A stretch of 33,651 nucleotides of DNA, taken from assembly GCA_947466425.1 (NCBI GenBank), contig CANIBZ010000027.1, forward strand, positions 1-33,651, in the 5' to 3' direction. The stretch is from Flavobacteriales bacterium. GTDB taxonomy: Bacteria; Bacteroidota; Bacteroidia; Flavobacteriales_D; Sanyastnellaceae. The notes below the pieces were generated by a model that saw only the letters and a program-made list of their open reading frames with translations, made no database searches and was not told where the DNA came from. Of this stretch, positions 7,643-15,487 are shown piece by piece. Position 1 is the first letter of the stretch. The number at the start of each line of letters is the position of its first letter. A program made the position numbers and the translations under genes.

Positions 7643-8628
7643 ACTCCGCTTCGTTTAGGGTTGAACACAATGTAAAACACGCAGGGAATTCCAATTGCCG
7701 CGGTAACGGCATTCAGAGGCAAAGCGTAATAGCGGGAAAGGGCGTCGGCAATGACCAACAAGATCGCTCCCACAAATGGAATAAATATAACAAGTTGAAG
7801 TTGGTTGAAGGTTCGAATGAACATGCGCGCAACATGCGGCGCCATGAGTCCAATGAATGCGATGGGACCGCAGAAGGCAGTTATTGTTGCCGTAGAAATT
7901 CCAACTGAAATCAAAAACACCCAGCGCAGCTTCACAACATCTACTCCCGAAGTGGCTGCAATTTGTTCGCCCATGGCGAAGGCATTTAACTTCCTTAAAA
8001 AATAAAAGGTAGGAATGAAGGGAGCGAAAGCTCCTAACAACAGCCAAGGCATTTGCGACAACGTAAGATTATCCAAAGAACCCATTCCCCAAACTACAAA
8101 CTGATTGACATTGTTAGCGCCGGCCATTTTTTGAAGAATGCTTTCAATGGCTCCCGTGAAATGCGAAAAGAGCAAACCCACAACCAGCAGTGTTGAGGCC
8201 ATGGGAAGTTTTCGTTGAATAACGAGTAGCAACGAAAGCACCAACATTGCCCCTGCAAAAGCAGGAATAAATAAAGCCCAAGTTCCTGCATTCAGGAACC
8301 AATTCATTCCCCAAGAAGTTAGAAATATGACCGCCATGGCCAAGGAGGCCCCACCTGTGATTCCGAGAACGGAGGGTCCAGCAAGTGGATTTCGAAAAAT
8401 AACTTGCATGTAATTCCCGCTGAAAGCAAGTGAGCTTCCAACTACAATTGCACCAAGAACATGAGGCATGCGATGTTGCCAAAGGACACGTCCAGCAGGA
8501 GATTCAGTAGATTCAAACAACGAAACGAGCGAGAGAGATTTACTTCCCATGAGAAGCGCAGCTATGCAAACCACAATAAGCAAGACAAGCAGTATAAAGA
8601 ACTTTATGGTTGAATGGGTGAGCTTCAT
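7630..8628 (-). CDS. FecCD-type ABC transporter permease
   Basis: Integral membrane subunit, expected as a homodimer, for import of iron-siderophore, haem or vitamin B12 through the inner membrane. The 332-residue protein has about nine to ten hydrophobic helices and the family motif RMPHVLGAIVVGSSLAFSG followed by RNPLAGPSVLGITGGA, and the later GPIAFIGLMAPHVAR. I start at the ATG at 8628; a TTG at 8640 in the same frame is less likely. The gene is divergent from yidC, with 94 nt between the starts. It is cotranscribed with the ATPase; the pair lacks a local binding protein. Confidence 0.9.
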   Translation of the reverse strand: MKLTHSTIKFFILLVLLIVVCIAALLMGSKSLSLVSLFESTESPAGRVLWQHRMPHVLGAIVVGSSLAFSGNYMQVIFRNPLAGPSVLGITGGASLAMAVIFLTSWGMNWFLNAGTWALFIPAFAGAMLVLSLLLVIQRKLPMASTLLVVGLLFSHFTGAIESILQKMAGANNVNQFVVWGMGSLDNLTLSQMPWLLLGAFAPFIPTFYFLRKLNAFAMGEQIAATSGVDVVKLRWVFLISVGISTATITAFCGPIAFIGLMAPHVARMFIRTFNQLQLVIFIPFVGAILLVIADALSRYYALPLNAVTAAIGIPCVFYIVFNPKRSGVWIS

Positions 8629-8676
8629 GATTCTTGGCAAAATTCACGATTAATTGAAGTGAACACAAAAAAAAGT

Positions 8677-8705
8677 GGAAGTTTTATGAATACTTCCGAC
8701 TTTTG
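8677..8705 (+). promoter_or_regulatory. yidC promoter region with a dyad
   Basis: GACTTTTG (8698-8705) is one mismatch from TAnnTTTG and stands 17 nt before the yidC ATG. Just upstream, in the place of the promoter spacer, GGAAGT (8677-8682) and ACTTCC (8692-8697) form a perfect 6-bp inverted repeat with 9 nt between arms, which could be an operator. The bases around the start (TTTGCACCTCATTT, 8702-8715) are identical to the thrS leader. Confidence 0.4.
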
Positions 8706-8722
8706 CACCTCATTTACTAAAC

Positions 8723-10603
8723 ATGAAATTCGATAAAAACACCGTCATTGGACTTTCGTTAATGCTACTTATTGCCGTTGGCTTTAGTTGGTATTCTGCA
8801 AAGAACAAAGCTGAAGCGGCAGCTAACGCTCCTCAACCAACAGAGCAAACGGCTCAAACCGAAAGTACTCCTGCGCCAGAAAACTCAGGGGTTGTTGCTT
8901 CAAACGGCATTTCAACACCTAACGAAGTTGCAGTTTTGAATACAGCTCGTTACGGGTCAATGGATGCAGCAGCGATGCCAGCACAAGAGACGTACACGGT
9001 TCTTTCCAACAGTAAAATAAGAGTGAAGATTTCTTCGAAAGGAGGGCTTTTACATTCCGCAGAATTGCTTGAGGCTGACTATAAGAAATACAAATCAGAA
9101 CAGCAAGTTCAGCTTTGGGATACTGCTCAAAGCAAGATGGACATTGCTTGGAAGAATGGCAGCGGCGCTGTTTTATTGTCGAGTGAATTGAACTTCACTG
9201 CTTCTACAACCGTTGCAAATGCAACAGATGGAGCTGCTACTGTAGTGCTAACAGCAACCGGAAGCAACAATGCACTCTTGCAATGGACTTATTCGCTTGA
9301 GCCGAACTCTTACAACGTAAAATGCAGTTTCGAGGCGAAGGGAATGGAGAACGAAATGTTCGGATCTCCTTTGGTATTCCGTTGGTTGTTGAACGGATTG
9401 GCCCAAGAAAAAGGTATTCAAGCAGAGCGTAGCAAGTCTTCTATTTTCTATCGTGAAGTGGAAGAAGACCGCAATTACTTGAGCGAAGGTTCTGGCGATC
9501 AGAAGCGTCCTGAGAAAGAATTGAATTGGGTGGCAATGAAGCAAGACTACTTCACAGCCGCTATTATTAGCGCCGAAGGATTCGATAAAAATGCAGACTT
9601 AAGCATTATGGTTCCGGCAGATTCTCAGCATACGAAATCGTATTACGCTGAATTGCCTTTGAAGACCAAAGCGTCTTCAAACGCGAAAGCTGAATTCCAA
9701 TTTTACTTAGGTCCGAATGAGTACAAGGCGCTTGAAGCCAGCGGAGCAGCAGAGTTCACCAACATTATTGACTACGGATGGTGGATCATTGGATATGTAA
9801 ACAAGTATGTGGTTCGACCATTGTTTTGGTTCCTTTCAGACTACATATTGGATTTCGGATTGATCATTTTAATTGTAACCATTATTATTAAAATGGTTCT
9901 CTTCCCTATCACTTGGAAAAACTTCTTAAGTGGCGCTAAGATGCGCGTTTTGAAGCCAGAGATCGATGAGATTAACAAGAAGTTCGAAGGAAAAGATCCA
10001 ATGGAAAAGCAACAAGCTACCATGGCACTTTACCGACAAACCGGCGTGAATCCGTTTGCAGGATGTATTCCTGTTTTGCTTCAAATGCCTATCCTTTACG
10101 CGATGTTCCGCTTCTTCCCTGCTGAGATTGTATTGCGCGGAAAGAGTTTCTTATGGGCAGACGATTTGGCTGCCTATGATAGTATCTTGGATTTCAACTT
10201 CAACATACCTATGTATGGCTCACACGTAAGCGGATTCACTTTATTGATGGCTGCATCTACGTTTGTTTATTCGAAGATGAGCATGGGTTCACAGCCAACC
10301 ATGACACAACCGGGAATGCCGAACATGAAGGTAATGATGAACATCTTCTCGTTTATGATGATCTTCTTTTTCAATAGCATGCCTTCAGGATTAAGCTTGT
10401 ATTACTTCACAGCGAACGTTATTTCTATTGGTCAAATGTGGGCCATTAAGAAGTACTTCGTGAATGAAGATTCGATTCGTGAGAAGATTGAAGCGAACAA
10501 AAAGAAGCCGAAGAAGAAAGGTGGATTCGCTTCACGCATTGAAGAAATGCAAAAGGCGCAACAAGCGAAGTTGGATGCCAACAAGAAGAAATTAAGAAAG
10601 TAA
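8723..10603 (+). CDS. yidC: Membrane protein insertase YidC
   Basis: YidC inserts and folds inner-membrane proteins, alone or with SecYEG. The 626-residue protein has an N-terminal membrane anchor (about 7-24), a low-complexity Ala/Thr/Pro linker, a large periplasmic domain as in Gram-negative members, and the conserved membrane core from about residue 373 with five helices. Core motifs visible include MALYRQTGVNPFAGCIPVLLQ, FFFNSMPSGLSLYYFTANV and a Lys at about position 390 in the second helix, where other members carry an Arg. The C-terminal tail is lysine-rich and likely contacts ribosomes. The S46 peptidase gene follows after 24 nt. Identification is firm. Confidence 0.97.
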   Translation: MKFDKNTVIGLSLMLLIAVGFSWYSAKNKAEAAANAPQPTEQTAQTESTPAPENSGVVASNGISTPNEVAVLNTARYGSMDAAAMPAQETYTVLSNSKIRVKISSKGGLLHSAELLEADYKKYKSEQQVQLWDTAQSKMDIAWKNGSGAVLLSSELNFTASTTVANATDGAATVVLTATGSNNALLQWTYSLEPNSYNVKCSFEAKGMENEMFGSPLVFRWLLNGLAQEKGIQAERSKSSIFYREVEEDRNYLSEGSGDQKRPEKELNWVAMKQDYFTAAIISAEGFDKNADLSIMVPADSQHTKSYYAELPLKTKASSNAKAEFQFYLGPNEYKALEASGAAEFTNIIDYGWWIIGYVNKYVVRPLFWFLSDYILDFGLIILIVTIIIKMVLFPITWKNFLSGAKMRVLKPEIDEINKKFEGKDPMEKQQATMALYRQTGVNPFAGCIPVLLQMPILYAMFRFFPAEIVLRGKSFLWADDLAAYDSILDFNFNIPMYGSHVSGFTLLMAASTFVYSKMSMGSQPTMTQPGMPNMKVMMNIFSFMMIFFFNSMPSGLSLYYFTANVISIGQMWAIKKYFVNEDSIREKIEANKKKPKKKGGFASRIEEMQKAQQAKLDANKKKLRK

Positions 10604-10627
10604 AAAGTCAAACATCAAATAAATCAA

Positions 10628-12790
10628 ATGAAAAAAAATCTCATTCTCGCACTAACGGTGCTCATGATGTTTCCAAGCGCAATGTTCGCTACGGAAGGCA
10701 TGTGGGTGGTGGCTATGTTGAATAAAATTAACGAAGCTGAAATGCAAGGTCTTGGATTGAAACTTTCCAAAGACGACATCTACAACATTAATCAAGCGTC
10801 TTTGAAAGATGCGATTGTTCGTTTCGGAGCAGGATTTTGCACCGGAGAAATTGTGAGCGACAAAGGACTTGTATTTACTAATCACCATTGTGCATATGAT
10901 GCAATTCAATCTTCCTCAACCTTAGAAAACAACATTCTTCAAAACGGATTTTGCGCAAAATCGTTGAATCAAGAGATTCCGATTCCAGGCTTAACACTTT
11001 CTTTTTTGGTTCGTGTTGAAGATGTGACTGCGAAGGTGATGGACACTTTGAATGCGAATATGACTGAAGCAGAGCGTGAAGCCGCAATTATGGCTCGCAA
11101 CAAAAAATTAGTAAAGGCTGCGAACGAAAGCGGTTTATACAATTCTGAAGTGAAAACATTCTATGCTGGAAACGAATTTTATTTATTCGTTTATCAAACG
11201 TATCGCGACATTCGCTTAGTTGGTAATCCTCCTGAAAGCGTTGGTAAATTCGGTGGTGACACAGACAACTGGATGTGGCCACGTCACACCGGTGACTTCA
11301 GCATGTTGCGTATTTATGCCGGTGCTGAAAACAAGCCTGCAGATTACAGCACAAACAACACACCTTTGAAGCCTAAGCACTTCTTCCCTATTAACATGGG
11401 TGGTGTAAAGCAAGGCGATTTCGCCATGATCATGGGTTATCCTGCAAGAACTTCTCGCTACTTAACCTCTTACGGAGTTGAGCAAGCGGTTGACGTGCAG
11501 AACCCAATTTTGGTTGAATGTTTCGGATTGAAATTAGAGACTTGGAAGAAGAACATGGATGCAAACGAAGGTGTTCGTTTGATGTATGCTGCGAAGTATG
11601 CAAGCACTGCAAACTCTTGGAAATACTACATTGGACAAACGCGCGGATTGAAGCGTTTAGATGTTGAAGGAAAGAAAGCTGCTACTGAAGCGGGATTCAC
11701 GAAGTGGTTAACTTCTAATTCCGCAGCTAACGAAAAATACGGCAAGTCACTTCCTATGTTGCAAGACTTTTATTCTTCAACCAACGAAACACAAAAAGCA
11801 TTTTTGTATGCGCGTTTAACTGGAATGGGTGGAGCTGAATTCATGGGCTTGGCTTCTGAATTCCAACGCACCTTCGAAAAGTATTTTGCTGAAACCGACG
11901 CCACGAAGAAACAAGCCATGCTTGATGGATTCAAAGCATCTGCTGAAGCGTTCTTTGTTGAATACAACACGCAAACAGATAAAGATGTGTTTGTTGCATT
12001 AACAAACTTGTATCGCAATCGCATTGCTGCAAATGCACGTCCGTCTTGGCACGCTGTGCTTGATGCGAAATACAAAGGAAACGTTCAGGCTTACGCCGAC
12101 AAACTTTTCTCAACTTCAGTAATCGTTGACAAAACGAAATTGATGAACTTCTTGGCGAAGCCAAATCAAAAGGTGTTTGAAAAAGATCTTGCTGTTGCAA
12201 CAGCGAAGAGCGCTGGTGAATTCAGTGACGCTTTAGGCAAACTTATCCCTCGCGAGAAGATGAGCAAAGGTCAGCGTCAGTTTGTTGCTGGACTTCGCGA
12301 AATGAATCCAGAAAAGCAATATGCACCGGACGCGAACAGCACCATGCGTATCACATACGGCCAGGTGAAAGACTATACGCCAGCAGATGCTGTTCATTAC
12401 GATTTCTACACCACTGCATCAGGGATTATGGAGAAGCGAGATAACAGCAATCCAGAGTTCGTTGTACCAGAAGCATTGGCACAAAAAATTCAGAACAAGC
12501 AATTCGGTCGTTATGCAAATGAGAAAGGTGAATTGCCAACTTGTTTCATTGCTGACTTAGACATCACCGGTGGAAACAGCGGTAGCCCTGTATTGGATGC
12601 GAAAGGACAAATGATTGGTATTGCATTCGACGGTAACTGGGAAGCTATGAGTGGTGACATTGCATACGAACCAGCCTTGCAGCGCACCATTGCGGTTGAC
12701 ATTCGTTACGTGTTGTTCATTGTTGAAGAGCTTATGGGCGGTAAGAATATTGTAGATGAGATGTTGTTTGTGAGAGGCGGCCGAAACTAA
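10628..12790 (+). CDS. S46 family dipeptidyl-peptidase, DPP7-like
   Basis: Exported serine dipeptidyl-peptidase that releases N-terminal dipeptides in the periplasm. The 720-residue protein has a signal peptide (cleavage likely after MFA, residue 21) and the S46 hallmarks: TNHHCAYDAI (catalytic His86 or His87), WMWPRHTGDF (Asp223) and GGNSGSPV (Ser651). Eighteen residues after the serine there is Gly669. In the characterised family Gly at this place goes with DPP7 (hydrophobic and broad P1) and Arg with DPP11 (Asp/Glu), so a DPP7-type specificity is predicted. It follows yidC by 24 nt and ends at a strong terminator, so the two are probably cotranscribed. Confidence 0.93.
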   Translation: MKKNLILALTVLMMFPSAMFATEGMWVVAMLNKINEAEMQGLGLKLSKDDIYNINQASLKDAIVRFGAGFCTGEIVSDKGLVFTNHHCAYDAIQSSSTLENNILQNGFCAKSLNQEIPIPGLTLSFLVRVEDVTAKVMDTLNANMTEAEREAAIMARNKKLVKAANESGLYNSEVKTFYAGNEFYLFVYQTYRDIRLVGNPPESVGKFGGDTDNWMWPRHTGDFSMLRIYAGAENKPADYSTNNTPLKPKHFFPINMGGVKQGDFAMIMGYPARTSRYLTSYGVEQAVDVQNPILVECFGLKLETWKKNMDANEGVRLMYAAKYASTANSWKYYIGQTRGLKRLDVEGKKAATEAGFTKWLTSNSAANEKYGKSLPMLQDFYSSTNETQKAFLYARLTGMGGAEFMGLASEFQRTFEKYFAETDATKKQAMLDGFKASAEAFFVEYNTQTDKDVFVALTNLYRNRIAANARPSWHAVLDAKYKGNVQAYADKLFSTSVIVDKTKLMNFLAKPNQKVFEKDLAVATAKSAGEFSDALGKLIPREKMSKGQRQFVAGLREMNPEKQYAPDANSTMRITYGQVKDYTPADAVHYDFYTTASGIMEKRDNSNPEFVVPEALAQKIQNKQFGRYANEKGELPTCFIADLDITGGNSGSPVLDAKGQMIGIAFDGNWEAMSGDIAYEPALQRTIAVDIRYVLFIVEELMGGKNIVDEMLFVRGGRN

Positions 12791-12807
12791 TTGAAATTAG
12801 ATATCTG

Positions 12808-12842
12808 AAAAAAGGGAGCGAATATTCGCTCCTTTTTTTTTG
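12808..12842 (+). terminator. Terminator of the yidC-S46 peptidase unit
   Basis: The perfect palindrome GGAGCGAATATTCGCTCC (12815-12832) is preceded by an A run and followed by nine T residues. It is a strong intrinsic terminator 24 nt after the peptidase stop, and its symmetry would let it act in both directions. Confidence 0.92.
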
Positions 12843-12859
12843 CTTTCAACAATAAATTC

Positions 12860-12903
12860 ATGAATACATAAGTTTCTTATGTATATTTGTCCTATGTATT
12901 CAT
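12860..12903. promoter_or_regulatory. Three-half-site PadR operator over promoter and start codon
   Basis: ATGAATACATA (12860-12870) is the exact inverse complement of TATGTATTCAT (12893-12903). Between them, ATACATAAG (12864-12872) and CTTATGTAT (12876-12884) form a second, tighter 9-bp palindrome with a 3-nt centre. The half-sites share ATACATA/TATGTAT, in line with the ATGT/ACAT dyads known for PadR regulators. The elements cover the -7 box TATATTTG (12882-12889) and the start codon itself, so autorepression is very likely. Confidence 0.7.
12882..12889 (+). promoter_or_regulatory. -7 box of padR, nearly leaderless
   Basis: TATATTTG matches TAnnTTTG and ends exactly 4 nt before the chosen ATG (12894). 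Transcription would start at or within about 3 nt of the start codon. No clear TTG -33 element is visible at the normal distance. Confidence 0.5.
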
Positions 12904-13247
12904 CAGAACTAATTAAAGGCACACTTCGAACCATTGTTCTAAATCTGTTAAAAGAGAACGGACGCATGTATGGTTACGAAATAACGCAACGCGTAAAGGA
13001 ACTTACCGACGACAAAATACAAATCACGGAAGGAGCCTTGTATCCTCTGCTTCATGCTTTGGAAGCCAGTGAGGACTTGGAAACCGAAGTGGAATTTATT
13101 GGAAAGCGTCAGCGTAAATACTACCGCCTAACAAAGCAAGGCAAGCAAACGAGCAAAAAGAAAATAGACGAACTCCGAGAGTTTATTGAAACACTTCAAA
13201 TTCTCTTGGATGCGAATAAAGGAACGAGCCATGGTCTCATTAACTGA
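12894..13247 (+). CDS. PadR family transcriptional regulator
   Basis: Short PadR-type winged-helix repressor, 117 residues, with the typical LIKGTLRTIVLNLLKENGRMYGYEI, the recognition segment ITEGALYPLLHALE and the wing RKYYRLTKQGK, then a C-terminal dimerisation helix. I prefer the ATG at 12894 to that at 12879, because the -7 box (12882-12889) lies between them and the earlier codon would not be transcribed. The gene overlaps the following membrane-protein gene by 17 nt, so the pair is coupled. A symmetrical operator spans its own promoter. The inducing ligand is unknown. Confidence 0.92.
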   Translation: MYSSELIKGTLRTIVLNLLKENGRMYGYEITQRVKELTDDKIQITEGALYPLLHALEASEDLETEVEFIGKRQRKYYRLTKQGKQTSKKKIDELREFIETLQILLDANKGTSHGLIN

Positions 13248-13926
13248 CGAACAAGTTGATTTCATTCGAAAAGAAATTGAATCACATGGAATTAGTTTGC
13301 CTGATCTGCAAGCTAATTTGATAGATCACATGTGTACAATTATTGAAAATGAGATGTCGGAAAACGACGACTTCCACTCGTTCTTTTATTCAATTCTTCC
13401 ACGTTTTTTTCATGACAACTTACATGAAATTGAAATGGAAACCATTCAATTAATTCATCAACAAAAATTCAAACACATGAAAAAGATTCTGAGCTACCTA
13501 TTAGCATTTTCCTCTTTCCTACTTGTAACGGGATGTATCTTTAAAATACTCCATTTGGCCGGAGCGGCCATGCTCATTGTGAGTAGTTTACCGCTCATGC
13601 TTATTGGAGCCATTCTCTCGGCTCTAATCGGAATTAAACAGGAGTCCATTTCAAAAACGCAAAAAACGCTTACGAGTCTCATTACGCTCATAGTCTTTTT
13701 ATTTGCTTTCGGGGGAATATTCAAAGTACAGCATTGGCCTTTTGCGAACATTCTAATGATTTCTTCTGTGTTACTTCTGTGCCTGATTTATGTTCCGTTA
13801 TATTTCATGCATCAAAGAAAACTTTCCAACGACGCTTGGACTGTGGGACTAAATAGCTTTTTGTTTCTTCTAGCAGGCATTACGCTATTCTTGCTCTTCG
13901 ATTTAAGAGCACCGCTATTTCCATAA
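13231..13926 (+). CDS. Membrane protein coupled to PadR, GldL-like FKxxHW motifs
   Basis: I do not recognise a named family. From the ATG at 13231 the product has 231 residues: an N-terminal soluble helical part (about 1-85, SLTDEQVDFIRKEIESHGISL and LIDHMCTIIENEM) and five hydrophobic helices. The first and third helices end in related motifs, GCIFKILHLAGA and GGIFKVQHWPFA, which recall the Lys/His-containing helix of GldL-type proteins in Bacteroidota and suggest an internal duplication of a two-helix unit. The gene overlaps padR by 17 nt and is almost certainly its regulatory target. Such PadR plus membrane-protein pairs commonly respond to membrane stress or drugs, but no function can be stated. 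Confidence 0.75.
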   Translation: MVSLTDEQVDFIRKEIESHGISLPDLQANLIDHMCTIIENEMSENDDFHSFFYSILPRFFHDNLHEIEMETIQLIHQQKFKHMKKILSYLLAFSSFLLVTGCIFKILHLAGAAMLIVSSLPLMLIGAILSALIGIKQESISKTQKTLTSLITLIVFLFAFGGIFKVQHWPFANILMISSVLLLCLIYVPLYFMHQRKLSNDAWTVGLNSFLFLLAGITLFLLFDLRAPLFP

Positions 13927-13955
13927 AAAAAAGGGGCTTCGGCCCCTTTTTTCTT
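13925..13955. terminator. Bidirectional terminator between the PadR unit and the ferredoxin gene
   Basis: GGGGC, TTCG and GCCCC (13933-13946) are flanked by an A8 run before and T6CT5 after. It can end transcription of the membrane-protein gene (+) and of the convergent ferredoxin gene (-). Confidence 0.92.
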
Positions 13956-13970
13956 TTTCTTCAATTGCAT

Positions 13971-14321
13971 TTACAAATGCATAAACTCTTTCTTCTTCAA
14001 CAAATATTCTTCTGTCTCTCTGAATTCTGGATCGTCTACGCAGCAGTCTACTGGACATACTGCCGCACATTGAGGCTCGTCGTGAAACCCAACACACTCG
14101 GTGCATTTGTCTGAAACGATGTAGTAAACATCCATGCTCTTCGGCTCTTGAAGTCCGTCTGCATCTAATTCACCACCACCGTTCAATGGATTCATGATAC
14201 CACGAAGTCCTGTTCCCTCGCTATACTTCCATTCTGCACCACCCTCGTAAATCGCGTGGTTCGGACACTCTGGTTCGCATGCACCGCAGTTGATGCATTC
14301 GTCTGTAATCATTATTGCCAT
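13971..14321 (-). CDS. 2[4Fe-4S] ferredoxin, long-insert type
   Basis: Small electron carrier of 116 residues. Cluster I ligands are C9, C12, C15 and C19-Pro. The second motif is C73xxC76x8C85x3C89-Pro, with further C93 and C94. The 8-residue gap between the second and third Cys of the second motif is the pattern of Allochromatium-type ferredoxins. An insertion of about 40 residues rich in Gly, Glu and Asp separates the two motifs. The gene is divergent from an acyl-CoA reductase gene with 58 nt between the starts, an association I recall as common in Bacteroidota, so a redox partnership is possible but unproven. Confidence 0.93.
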   Translation of the reverse strand: MAIMITDECINCGACEPECPNHAIYEGGAEWKYSEGTGLRGIMNPLNGGGELDADGLQEPKSMDVYYIVSDKCTECVGFHDEPQCAAVCPVDCCVDDPEFRETEEYLLKKKEFMHL

Positions 14322-14360
14322 ATTCTGCTATTTATCTGAATTCAACCTTAATTTCGCATG

Positions 14361-14389
14361 CAAATTTAATACACCTACGATGAATTCAA
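14361..14389 (-). promoter_or_regulatory. Promoter of the ferredoxin gene
   Basis: TTG (14389-14387) and TAAATTTG (14368-14361) with 18 nt between them match the Bacteroidota consensus. The -33 element falls inside the first codons of the divergent acyl-CoA reductase gene, so the two promoters must interfere. On the plus strand TAATTTCG (14349-14356), one mismatch from TAnnTTTG, is the best box for the reductase gene. Confidence 0.6.
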
Positions 14390-15435
14390 CTCTAGAACAA
14401 CGAATTCAAACATTTGTTCAACTGGGACAGGCGCTGCAGCTGTTTTCGACCAAGCAAGATTGGCCTGGCTATGCTTGCGGATTAACCGAAGAGGAATTCA
14501 ACGGGGTGAATGACGTGATTGACTCGGCATTTACTTTTAACGGTTGGTTCACTGCTGCAAATGTTCGTCAAGCCCTTTCGGCTTGGGCGAATGAGCTCAC
14601 GGCAGATAAATTATCTGCCTGGACAAAGGACCATTCCTATGCCACTTCACCTAAAACAATTGCAGTTATCTGCGCTGGAAATATTCCTGGTGTTGCATTT
14701 CACGATATTCTATCTGTTCTTATTTCAGGACATAAGCTTCTGATAAAACTGAGTTCAGATGATCCTATACTTATTCCCGCTCTTATAAAAATTGCCGGGA
14801 AATTTGAAAATAATTTCGAATTGAACTATTCTTTTTCGAAAGGAAAATTAGAAAATTTCGATGCTGTTATTGCCACCGGGAGCAACTCAACTGCTGTTCA
14901 CTTCCACAACTACTTCGGAAAATATCCGCACATCATTCGTCAAAACAGAAACAGCGTTGCCATTCTCGATGGAAATGAAACTCCCGCGCAGCTTGAGAAA
15001 TTGGGAAACGACCTTTTTGATTACTTCGGTTTGGGATGTCGCAATGTGACCAAACTATACATGCCTGTTGATTTCGATTTAGACAGAATCTTCAACGGTA
15101 TTTTCAGTTTTCAAAGTATTGCTACGCACAATAAATACGCGAACAACTATGACTACAACAAAGCTGTTTGGTTGCTGAATAATGAAGACTTACTCGAAAA
15201 TGGATTTGTTATTTTCAAGGAAGACAAAAACATTGCATCGCCTGTTGCATCAGTGTTCTACGAGCGTTACGAAAACAAAGCGGCGCTGCTTCAACACCTG
15301 AAAGATCACGAGAACCAAATACAATGTATCGTTGGAAATGAGTTTATTCCTTTCGGAAACAGTCAATGTCCAACGTTGTCTGATTATGCTGATAATGTGA
15401 ACACCCTCGAATTCTTAATGTCGTTGAACGCGTAA
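14380..15435 (+). CDS. LuxC-type acyl-CoA reductase
   Basis: Expected to reduce a fatty acyl-CoA (or acyl thioester) to the aldehyde with NADPH through a cysteine thioester. The 351-residue protein shows the LuxC-like NAD(P) segment VICAGNIPGVAFHD, the VIATGSNSTAVHF segment and the likely catalytic Cys220 in YFGLGCRNVTK. I use the ATG at 14380; in-frame codons upstream lie before the likely promoter. No luciferase genes or fatty-acid reductase partners (luxD, luxE) are near, so bioluminescence is not implied. In Bacteroidota the family is widespread and its role is poorly known. Confidence 0.85.
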   Translation: MNSTLEQRIQTFVQLGQALQLFSTKQDWPGYACGLTEEEFNGVNDVIDSAFTFNGWFTAANVRQALSAWANELTADKLSAWTKDHSYATSPKTIAVICAGNIPGVAFHDILSVLISGHKLLIKLSSDDPILIPALIKIAGKFENNFELNYSFSKGKLENFDAVIATGSNSTAVHFHNYFGKYPHIIRQNRNSVAILDGNETPAQLEKLGNDLFDYFGLGCRNVTKLYMPVDFDLDRIFNGIFSFQSIATHNKYANNYDYNKAVWLLNNEDLLENGFVIFKEDKNIASPVASVFYERYENKAALLQHLKDHENQIQCIVGNEFIPFGNSQCPTLSDYADNVNTLEFLMSLNA

Positions 15436-15454
15436 GAATTACCAAGAATTGAAT

Positions 15455-15483
15455 TTGTAGTCCTCAAACAAGACTTATATTTG
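15455..15483 (+). promoter_or_regulatory. Promoter of the lipoprotein gene at 15488, leaderless
   Basis: TTG (15455-15457) and TATATTTG (15476-15483), 18 nt apart, match the consensus. The box ends 4 nt before the ATG, the same spacing as before padR and before the response regulator gene at 29145, and implies an mRNA with almost no 5' leader. Confidence 0.7.
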
Positions 15484-15487
15484 AAAC

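Noticed and set aside
7655-8482. Additional minus-strand frames of 112-130 codons within the FecCD-type permease gene
   Set aside because: They are out-of-frame shadows with Cys/Ser/His-rich products; the permease frame shows clear family motifs.
14380-15435. Bioluminescence locus suggested by the LuxC-type reductase
   Set aside because: No luciferase, luxD or luxE genes nearby; LuxC-type reductases are common in non-luminous Bacteroidota.
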